A stretch of DNA of 7,559 bases, taken from contig JBAWFF010000448.1 of the NCBI GenBank assembly GCA_049591635.1, positions 1 through 7,559 of the forward strand, given 5' to 3'. Both the position numbers and the translations under genes were made by a program. Under the pieces are notes generated by a model that saw nothing but the letters and a program-made list of their open reading frames with translations, ran no database searches and had not been told where the DNA came from. This document shows, in pieces, positions 1 to 5,499 of the stretch (position 1 is its first letter; each line of letters starts with the position of its first letter). Source of the stretch: DATFDN01 sp049591635. Lineage in GTDB: Bacteria; Pseudomonadota; Alphaproteobacteria; Acetobacterales; Acetobacteraceae.

Positions 1-430
1 GCGCTATTTCGGCTACAAGGCCCATGTCGGCGTCGATCTCGGATCGAGCATCATTCGCCGGGTCCGGCTGACCACGGCCGCGGTCGCCGATACCACGATG
101 GCCGAAGAGCCGATCGTCGGTGACGAGCGCGCGGTCTATGCCGACAAGGCCTATGACACGAAGGCTAGGCGTCAGCAGCTGAAGGCGCGCGGCGTCAAGG
201 ACCGGATTGCGCACCGACCCAACAAGCACCATGCGCTGGCGCCCTGGCAGGAGAAGCGCAATGAGGGAATCGCTCATCGCCGCAGCGCGGTCGAGCGGGT
301 CTTCGCCATCGCCAAATGCCTGATGGGCTGGCGGCGCGTGCGCTACCGCGGGCTGCGGCGCAACGCCACCCATCTCGACATCCTGTGCACCGCCATCAAC
401 CTCAAACGATGGGCGGTGCTGACACCATGA
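1..430 (+). CDS. IS5-family transposase, C-terminal part (5' end outside window)
   Basis: This frame is open from base 2 to the TGA at 428-430, so the gene starts upstream of the window; the ATG at 98 is internal. It encodes the C-terminal part of a DDE transposase, which cuts and joins the ends of its insertion sequence. Visible IS5-family marks are a YFGYKAHVGVD stretch (compare YFGMKAHIGVD in E. coli IS5 InsH), the second catalytic Asp in VYADKAYD (codon 143-145), and the catalytic Glu in RRSAVERVF (codon 293-295). The basic C-terminus (GWRRVRYRGLRRNATHL) also fits. The first catalytic Asp would lie before the window. The visible part is intact with no frameshift, so the element may be functional, but the missing half cannot be judged. 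The IS5 family is clear; the exact subgroup is not. Confidence 0.9.
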   Translation, partial: RYFGYKAHVGVDLGSSIIRRVRLTTAAVADTTMAEEPIVGDERAVYADKAYDTKARRQQLKARGVKDRIAHRPNKHHALAPWQEKRNEGIAHRRSAVERVFAIAKCLMGWRRVRYRGLRRNATHLDILCTAINLKRWAVLTP

Positions 431-495
431 GTCTGCCTAAACCAAGCCTCGCCACCAAGCCGGCCGGCCCAATCGGGGGCAACCCCCACCGCGCG

Positions 496-517
496 ACCGC
501 CCGCCGGCGGTATTTTT
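496..517 (+). terminator. Probable Rho-independent terminator downstream of the transposase
   Basis: ACCGCC (496-501) and GGCGGT (506-511) form a perfect 6 bp GC-rich stem with a 4 nt loop (CGCC). It is followed by A and a run of five T (513-517), the classic intrinsic-terminator layout on the + strand. A second small hairpin lies just upstream (GGGGG 475-479, CAA loop, CCCCC 483-487). It would end transposase transcripts and could shield livHMGF from read-through from the left. Function is inferred from structure only. Confidence 0.55.
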
Positions 518-563
518 CGACGAAACGGCATCAACACCCCCCTCCCGCCGAATTCCGCAAAGG

Positions 564-602
564 TCTCGCTTGCGGGAGAGGTCGCCGCGCGTCAGCGCGG
601 CG
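564..602. repeat. REP-like palindromic intergenic repeat
   Basis: Two adjacent dyads: an imperfect one at 564-579 (TCTCGC, TT loop, GCGGGAGA, with two unpaired G) and a perfect one at 583-602 (CGCCGCGC, GTCA loop, GCGCGGCG). Read on the - strand this resembles the CTCTCCCGC/GCGGGAGAG-type dispersed palindromes I associate with intergenic regions of GC-rich Proteobacteria. It ends 30 nt before the livH ATG. Copy number in the genome cannot be seen from here. Otherwise 518-632 shows no gene and no convincing promoter. Confidence 0.5.
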
Positions 603-632
603 GGTGAGGGTGCGCTCGCCGGCGACCGCCTG

Positions 633-1547
633 ATGTCACTGCCCGACGTCCTGCTTCAGCAACTCGCCAACGGGCTGATCCTCGGGTCGTTCTACGCGCT
701 CGTCGCACTCGGCTACACGATGGTCTACGGGATCATCAAGCTGTTGAACTTCGCGCACGGCGACATCTACATGGTCGGCGCGTTCGTCGGCTTCCTGGTG
801 CTCTCGGCGGTTTCTTCCACGTTGGGCGACGGCTGGGGCGGCATCTTGCCGTCGATGATCCTCAGCATGATCGCCGCCGGCTTCCTGGGGATGCTGATCG
901 AGCGCGTGGCCTATCGCCCGCTGCTGCACGCGCCGCGCCTGTCGATCCTGATTACCGCGCTGGCGGTCTCGATGGTGCTGGAGAACAGCGCGCTGTCGGT
1001 GACCGGCGGGCAGTACACCGCGTTCAACACCGGGCTGGGCTTCGACGGCGTCGACATCGGTTCCGTTCACCTCACCTACACCCAGATCATCCTGGTCGGC
1101 GCGTCGCTGATCCTGATGGCGATCATGCACCTGTTCGTCTCGCGCACGATGTACGGCAAGGCGATGCGCGCCATCGCGATCGACCAGGATGCCTGCCTGC
1201 TGATGGGCATCGACGTGAACAAGATGATCGCGCTCACCTTCTTCATCGGCTCCGCGCTCGCCGCCGCCGCCGGAGTGATGGCGGGTGTCTATTACGGCAG
1301 CATCTACTACTTCATGGGCTTCATGATCGGGCTGAAGGCGTTCACCGCCGCCGTCATCGGCGGCATCGGCAGCATTCCGGGCGCCATGCTGGGCGGATTG
1401 GTGCTCGGATTGCTGGAGGCGTTCGGCACCCAGGTCCAGGCGATCGGCACCGAATGGAAGGACGTGTTCGTCTTCGCCATCCTGATCCTGCTGCTGGTGT
1501 TCAAGCCCACCGGCCTGCTCGGCCGGCCCGAGGTGGAGCGGATGTAG
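633..1547 (+). CDS. livH: Branched-chain amino acid ABC transporter, permease LivH
   Basis: Inner-membrane permease of the HAAT-type ABC importer. It pairs with LivM to form the channel, which the LivG and LivF ATPases energise. The 304 aa length matches LivH (about 300 aa). Family signatures are NGLILGSFYALVALGYTMVYG (residues 13-33, first transmembrane segment), KLLNFAHGDIYMVGA (36-50), GKAMRAIAIDQDACLLMGID in the cytoplasmic coupling loop (175-194), and KAFTAAVIGGIGSIPGAMLGG (235-255). About eight hydrophobic segments are visible. I chose ATG 633 because homologs begin near this MSLPDVLLQQLANG; the frame stays open back to a TTG at 570, but that codon sits inside a palindromic repeat. No good Shine-Dalgarno precedes 633. 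It is the first gene of the cluster, with livM 4 nt downstream. The exact substrate cannot be fixed from sequence; urea-type UrtB is unlikely, being much longer. Confidence 0.93.
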   Translation: MSLPDVLLQQLANGLILGSFYALVALGYTMVYGIIKLLNFAHGDIYMVGAFVGFLVLSAVSSTLGDGWGGILPSMILSMIAAGFLGMLIERVAYRPLLHAPRLSILITALAVSMVLENSALSVTGGQYTAFNTGLGFDGVDIGSVHLTYTQIILVGASLILMAIMHLFVSRTMYGKAMRAIAIDQDACLLMGIDVNKMIALTFFIGSALAAAAGVMAGVYYGSIYYFMGFMIGLKAFTAAVIGGIGSIPGAMLGGLVLGLLEAFGTQVQAIGTEWKDVFVFAILILLLVFKPTGLLGRPEVERM

Positions 1548-1551
1548 CTGG

Positions 1552-2493
1552 ATGGCGCGCCGCTTCGCCGCCACGCTCGAAGCGCCCGGCGTTCGCCCGG
1601 GCCTGATCGGCCTGCTGCTGGTCGTGACGATTCTGATACCGGCATTCGCCGACAATTACGTACTGGAGGTGCTGACCAACGCGTTCCTCTACGTCGTGCT
1701 ATGCCTCGGGCTGAACATCGTGGTCGGATATGCAGGGCTGCTCGACCTCGGCTACGCGGCGTTCTTCGCGGTCGGCGCCTACACCACCGGCATCCTCACC
1801 GCGCGCGTGGGCGTCGATTTCTGGCTGACGATCCCGATCGCGGTGATCTGCGCGCTGTGCGCGGGCGTGATCGTGGGCGGCCCCACCTTGCGGCTGCGCA
1901 GCGACTATCTGGCGATCGTGACGCTCGGCTTCGGCGAGATCGTCCGTATCAGCGCGCGCAACCTGTCGATCACCGGCGGCGCCAGCGGTTTGGTGGGGAT
2001 CAACCGGCCGTCGCTGTTCGGCTGGAAGCTCGAGCAGATCAACCAGTTCTATTACGTGTTCCTGATCCTCGCCGTGCTGGCCTGCGTGGTGAGCTTCCGT
2101 GTCCAGGATTCCCGCATCGGACGGGCCTGGCGCTATGTGCGCTTCGACGAGGACGCGGCGGAGGCGATGGGGATCAATCGTGTCGCGGTGAAACTATACG
2201 CCTACATGCTCGGCGCCGTGTTCGCCTCCGTCGCCGGCTGTTTCTACGCCGCCAAGATGACGGCGATCGCGCCCGAGACGTTCAGCTTCGCTCAATCCGT
2301 CCTGATCCTGCTGGGCGTCGTGCTCGGCGGGATGGGAAAGATTCCGGGGGTGATCCTCGGCGCGTTCGTGCTGACGGTGTTTCCCGAGGTGTTTCGCGGC
2401 ATCGGCTCGCTGCGCCTGCTGGTGTTCGCGGTGGTGCTGCTGCTCATCATGCTGTTCCGTCCGCACGGCATCTGGCCGGATCGACGCGCATGA
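1552..2493 (+). CDS. livM: Branched-chain amino acid ABC transporter, permease LivM
   Basis: Second inner-membrane permease of the importer, 313 aa. It lacks the N-terminal extension of the E. coli protein (about 425 aa), as do many alphaproteobacterial LivM proteins. LivM signatures are LNIVVGYAGLLDLGYAAFFAVGAY (residues 54-77), RLRSDYLAIVTLGFGEIVRI (114-133), TGGASGLVGI (141-150), the coupling-loop DEDAAEAMGIN (199-209), and LILLGVVLGGMGKIPGVILGA (251-271). It ends in the family-typical LLLIMLFRPHGIWPDRR. The ATG lies 4 nt after the livH stop, and an AGGTGGAG at 1531-1538 inside livH can serve as ribosome binding site. The stop codon overlaps the livG ATG (ATGA at 2490-2493), so translational coupling is likely. 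Confidence 0.93.
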   Translation: MARRFAATLEAPGVRPGLIGLLLVVTILIPAFADNYVLEVLTNAFLYVVLCLGLNIVVGYAGLLDLGYAAFFAVGAYTTGILTARVGVDFWLTIPIAVICALCAGVIVGGPTLRLRSDYLAIVTLGFGEIVRISARNLSITGGASGLVGINRPSLFGWKLEQINQFYYVFLILAVLACVVSFRVQDSRIGRAWRYVRFDEDAAEAMGINRVAVKLYAYMLGAVFASVAGCFYAAKMTAIAPETFSFAQSVLILLGVVLGGMGKIPGVILGAFVLTVFPEVFRGIGSLRLLVFAVVLLLIMLFRPHGIWPDRRA

Positions 2494-3281
2494 CCCCGGC
2501 GCGCATGACGGAACCGGCGCTCCTGTCGGTCGAGAACGTCACGCTGCGGTTCGGCGGGTTGCAGGTGCTGCGCGGCCTCAGCTTCGAGGTGCGCGCGGGT
2601 TCCATCAGCAGCCTCATCGGCCCGAACGGCGCCGGCAAGACGTCGGTGTTCAACTGCCTCACGGGGTTCTATCGGCCGAACACCGGCGTGGTGCGCTTCC
2701 TCGGCCAGCCGCTCGCCGGTATGCGGCCACACCGCATCACCCGCCTGGGGTTGGCGCGGACGTTTCAGAATTTGCGGCTGTTTCGCGAGATGACGGCGCT
2801 CGACAACGTGATGGCCGGGCTGCATTGCCGCACCAGCTCCGGATTGGTCAGCGCGATGCTGCATCTGCCGGGCCAGCAGCGGGAGGAGGCGGCGAGCCTG
2901 GCGGCGGGCGAGCATTGGCTGGCGTTCGCCGGAATCGCGCAGCATCGCGATCGTGCCGCCGGAAACCTGTCGTACGGCGATCAGCGCCGCGTCGAATGGG
3001 CACGCGCGCTGGCGACCCAACCCAAGCTCCTGCTGCTTGATGAACCCGCCGCCGGGCTGAACCATGACGAGAAGGAGCGGCTGATCGCGCTCATCCGCCG
3101 GGTGCGCGAGGAATTGGGGGTGACGGTGCTGCTGATCGAGCACGATATGGGGTTGGTGATGCGGGTGTCGGAGGCGATCACCGTGCTCGACTACGGCCAG
3201 AAGATCGCCGAGGGCGACGCCGAGACGGTGCAGAACGACCCGCGCGTGATCGAGGCCTATCTGGGCCGGGAGGAGGATTAG
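2490..3281 (+). CDS. livG: Branched-chain amino acid ABC transporter, ATPase LivG
   Basis: Cytoplasmic ATP-binding subunit that hydrolyses ATP with LivF to drive import. From ATG 2490 (overlapping the livM stop as ATGA) it is 263 aa; a second in-frame ATG at 2505 gives 258 aa, and either may be real (E. coli LivG is 255 aa). All ABC motifs are intact: Walker A GPNGAGKT (residues 44-51), Q-loop in LARTFQNLRLF (Gln 93), signature LSYGDQRR (160-167), Walker B LLLLDE (180-185), D-loop AAGLN, and H-loop His 218 in LLIEHDMGLVM. The signature LSYGDQRR is close to the LSYGQQRR usual in LivG and helps separate it from LivF. The final AYLGREED is LivG-like. Its last bases carry the strong Shine-Dalgarno of livF. 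Confidence 0.94.
   Translation: MTPARMTEPALLSVENVTLRFGGLQVLRGLSFEVRAGSISSLIGPNGAGKTSVFNCLTGFYRPNTGVVRFLGQPLAGMRPHRITRLGLARTFQNLRLFREMTALDNVMAGLHCRTSSGLVSAMLHLPGQQREEAASLAAGEHWLAFAGIAQHRDRAAGNLSYGDQRRVEWARALATQPKLLLLDEPAAGLNHDEKERLIALIRRVREELGVTVLLIEHDMGLVMRVSEAITVLDYGQKIAEGDAETVQNDPRVIEAYLGREED
3271..3277 (+). promoter_or_regulatory. Strong Shine-Dalgarno for livF
   Basis: AGGAGGA lies inside the last codons of livG, 5 nt ahead of the GTG at 3283. It is the best ribosome binding site in the window and supports the GTG start of livF over any internal ATG. Confidence 0.75.
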
Positions 3282-3282
3282 C

Positions 3283-4008
<726 letters not shown>

Positions 4009-4058
4009 CGTGTCCCGAAAGTTGGACGAATTTGGTACGAATTTCCGGCGGCTCGGCG

Positions 4059-4073
4059 CCCGTTTTGTACGGG
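4059..4073 (+). other. Small hairpin in the livF-trpF spacer
   Basis: CCCGT (4059-4063) and ACGGG (4069-4073) form a perfect 5 bp stem with loop TTTGT, overlapping the second array copy. A second dyad, CGAAAA (4091-4096) with TTTTCG (4107-4112), overlaps the third copy. Neither is followed by a proper T-tract, so they are poor candidates for a livF terminator. Confidence 0.3.
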
Positions 4074-4118
4074 ATTCTTGTGTACGCTTGCGAAAACCGT
4101 ACAAGATTTTCGGGTCGC

Positions 4119-4161
4119 ACTTGCCCTTTTGTACAAGATTCGCGGGCGGACAGGGGCAAGT
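4119..4161. repeat. 8 bp inverted repeat ahead of the trpF ribosome binding site
   Basis: ACTTGCCC (4119-4126) is perfectly complementary to GGGCAAGT (4154-4161), enclosing 27 nt that contain the fourth array copy. The right arm ends 5 nt before the AGGA (4167-4170) that likely serves trpF, so an RNA stem here could affect trpF translation. This is a structural observation only. Confidence 0.4.
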
Positions 4162-4182
4162 TGTATAGGAATCAGGCGCTGG

Positions 4183-4809
4183 ATGGGTGACGTGCGGATC
4201 AAGATCTGCGGCATTCGCGACGAAGCCGCGCTGGACGCGGCGGCCGAGGCGGGGGCCGATTGGGTCGGCTTCGTGTTCTTCCCGCCGTCGCCGCGCTGGG
4301 TCACGCCGGCCGACGCCGGCCGGCTCGCGCGGCGCATCCCGGCCGGCATCGGAGCGATCGGGCTGTTCGTCGATCCCGCCGAGGCCGAGATCGAAACGGT
4401 GCTGCGGGAGGTCCGGCTGGAGGCGTTGCAGGTCTACGCCGCCGCGCCCCGGATCGCCGCGTTGCGCGCCCGATTCGGGCTGCCGATCTGGCGGGCGCTG
4501 GGCATCGGCAGTGCGTCCGACCTGCCGGCCGAGGCAGGTGGCGCCGATCGGTTGGTGCTGGAAGCCAAGCCGCCCGCCGAGGCGACCCGCCCAGGCGGCA
4601 ACGCCGTGGTCTTCGACTGGCCGGTCCTGCGCGGCTGGAGCCCGCCGTCGCCCTGGATACTGGCGGGCGGCCTGACGATCGCGACGGTCGGACGGGCGAT
4701 ACGCGAGACGGGCGCCGCCGCCGTCGATGTGTCGTCGGGCGTGGAATCCGCCCCCGGGGTGAAGGACCCGGCGCTGATCCGCGCATTCATCGCGGCGGCC
4801 CGCGCGTAG
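4183..4809 (+). CDS. trpF: Phosphoribosylanthranilate isomerase TrpF
   Basis: Cytoplasmic (beta/alpha)8-barrel enzyme of tryptophan synthesis. It isomerises N-(5-phosphoribosyl)anthranilate to carboxyphenylamino-deoxyribulose phosphate. At 208 aa it has family-typical length. Visible motifs are RIKICGI with the catalytic Cys (residue 9), GADWVGFVFFPPSPRWV (24-40), IGLFVDP (59-65), PGGNAVVFDW (137-146), ILAGGLT (159-165) and VDVSSGVESAPGVKD (181-195), the last two being phosphate-binding and barrel-closing regions. Oddities: the general acid Asp (Asp126 in Thermotoga maritima TrpF, in ILLDTK) aligns with Glu127 here (LVLEAK), and the usual QLHG reads QVYA (83-86). ATG 4183 is chosen because MGDVRIKICG matches family N-termini and AGGA lies 12 nt upstream; the frame is open further back to 4078, but that stretch is the repeat array. 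trpB and trpA do not follow; the gene converges on phaR. Confidence 0.93.
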   Translation: MGDVRIKICGIRDEAALDAAAEAGADWVGFVFFPPSPRWVTPADAGRLARRIPAGIGAIGLFVDPAEAEIETVLREVRLEALQVYAAAPRIAALRARFGLPIWRALGIGSASDLPAEAGGADRLVLEAKPPAEATRPGGNAVVFDWPVLRGWSPPSPWILAGGLTIATVGRAIRETGAAAVDVSSGVESAPGVKDPALIRAFIAAARA

Positions 4810-4818
4810 GCCTACGCG
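4803..4818. other. Perfect 16 bp palindrome containing both stop codons of convergent genes
   Basis: CGCGTAGG and CCTACGCG (4803-4810, 4811-4818) form a perfect dyad. The TAG of trpF (4807-4809) and the TAG of phaR (4812-4814, complement) are mirror images inside it. As RNA it would fold with a 6 bp GC-rich stem and GGCC loop in either direction, so it may act as a shared transcript end. Neither side has a T-tract, so an intrinsic terminator is not established. Confidence 0.6.
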
Positions 4819-5432
4819 GTCCCCTTCTTCCGCCTTGCCTCCGCCAGCTCGCGGCGCAACGTCGCGACTTCGGTCCGCAAATCGGCGATCTCGGACGGCG
4901 ACACCGGGGCGCCATCCGCCTCCGGCTCCTGGCCGGGCGGGCGATAGAACGGCGTGAACAGGTTCATCGCCCGCTCCATGATCGCCATGTTCTGCCGCCC
5001 GACCTCCTCCATCGTCGCGTTGTTGAAGGGGAACAGGGAGCCCATCGTCTTCTGCATCGCCGCGCGCATCTGCTGCTGCTGCTCGGCGAGCGCCGCCATC
5101 GACTGCTCCAGGTAGCGGGGAACCAGCGACTGCATCTGATCGCCGTAGAAGCCGATCAGCTGGCGCAGGAAGGCCGTCGGCAACAGGGCGCGGCCCTTGC
5201 CCTCTTCCTCGACGATGATCTGGGTCAGCACGCCGCGGGTGATGTCCTCGCCGCTCTTGGCGTCGTAGACGACGAAGTCGCGGCCCATCCGGATCATGTC
5301 GGCCAGCGTGTCGAGCGTGATATAGCTCGACGTCTCCGTGTTGTACAGTCGCCGGTTGGCGTATTTCTTGACCACCACCGGCGGCGGCGTGGCCGGCTTG
5401 CTGTCCGTCGGGTCAGGGTTCGGAACGGCCAT
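4812..5432 (-). CDS. phaR: Polyhydroxyalkanoate synthesis repressor PhaR
   Basis: DNA-binding regulator that also binds PHA granules and represses phasin and PHA-synthesis genes when polymer is absent. The N-terminal PHB_acc_N DNA-binding domain is clear: VVVKKYANRRLYNTETSSYITL (residues 19-40), then IRMGRDFVVYDAKSGEDITRGVLTQIIVEEE (47-77). The PHB accumulation regulatory region follows, with FLRQLIGFYGDQMQSLVPRYLEQSM (88-112), a Gln-rich stretch, and METERAMNLFTPF-like helices near 150-162. The C-terminus (residues 181-203, IADLRTEVATLRRELAEARRKK) looks like a coiled coil. From ATG 5432 it is 206 aa with GAGG 5 nt upstream. An alternative TTG at 5459 (215 aa) has AAAGAGG 7 nt upstream and could also be used. 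It lies 67 nt downstream of the DUF4175 gene on the same strand and converges on trpF. No phaC, phaB or phasin gene is in the window. Confidence 0.93.
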   Translation of the reverse strand: MAVPNPDPTDSKPATPPPVVVKKYANRRLYNTETSSYITLDTLADMIRMGRDFVVYDAKSGEDITRGVLTQIIVEEEGKGRALLPTAFLRQLIGFYGDQMQSLVPRYLEQSMAALAEQQQQMRAAMQKTMGSLFPFNNATMEEVGRQNMAIMERAMNLFTPFYRPPGQEPEADGAPVSPSEIADLRTEVATLRRELAEARRKKGTA

Positions 5433-5499
5433 GGGTGCCTCGGCTGCCTGATCCGCCAAGGATATGCCTCTTTCCGCGCCGCAGCGAAAGCCTCGGCGG

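Larger units (their letters stand above)
1..517 (+). mobile_element. Right-hand part of an IS5-family insertion sequence (boundary approximate)
   Basis: The transposase fragment implies an insertion sequence whose left end is outside the window. The right terminal inverted repeat should lie shortly after the transposase stop at 430. Without the left end it cannot be matched, and no target-site duplication can be identified. The end given here is the end of the hairpin plus T-tract and is only a working boundary; the true end could lie anywhere from about 440 to 550. Confidence 0.5.
4031..4178. repeat. Degenerate GTAC-motif array, five copies at exact 32 bp spacing
   Basis: Five related ~20 bp cores lie at 4031-4050, 4063-4082, 4095-4114, 4127-4146 and 4159-4178. 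The shared pattern is roughly TTTTGTACAAGATTC followed by NNGGG. GTA is invariant in all five, as are a T nine bases after the G and G at two later positions; the C of GTAC is kept in four of five (last copy GTAT). Five GTAC tetramers occur within 100 bp (4035, 4067, 4082, 4099, 4131), striking in GC-rich DNA. The fourth copy contains the palindrome TTGTACAA (4129-4136). The array fills most of the livF-trpF spacer and stops 4 nt before the trpF ATG. Thirty-two bp is about three helical turns, so the copies would face the same side of the duplex. They may be phased protein-binding sites or a decayed tandem repeat; the sequence does not decide. Confidence 0.7.

Noticed and set aside
570..632. 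Upstream TTG start for livH
   Set aside because: The TTG lies in the loop of a palindromic repeat, and the extension (RERSPRVSAAGEG) does not resemble a LivH N-terminus.
636..1655. Long minus-strand open frame opposite livH
   Set aside because: The product is His/Gln/Asp/Arg-rich low-complexity sequence typical of the antisense of membrane-protein genes. livH on the + strand is unmistakable.
1701..2489. Upstream extension of the livG frame through livM
   Set aside because: The stretch is Arg-rich out-of-frame translation of livM. The ATGA overlap at 2490 gives a normal-length LivG.
4025..4184. CRISPR array in the livF-trpF spacer
   Set aside because: The 32 bp period is total unit length, leaving only about 12 nt between cores. 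The copies are strongly degenerate and there are no cas genes nearby.
4078..4185. Leader peptide or N-terminal extension of TrpF in the open frame before 4183, with trp attenuation
   Set aside because: There is only a single Trp and no Trp run, and the frame passes through the repeat array. Family homology begins at MGDVRIKICG. No terminator/antiterminator pair with a T-tract was seen.
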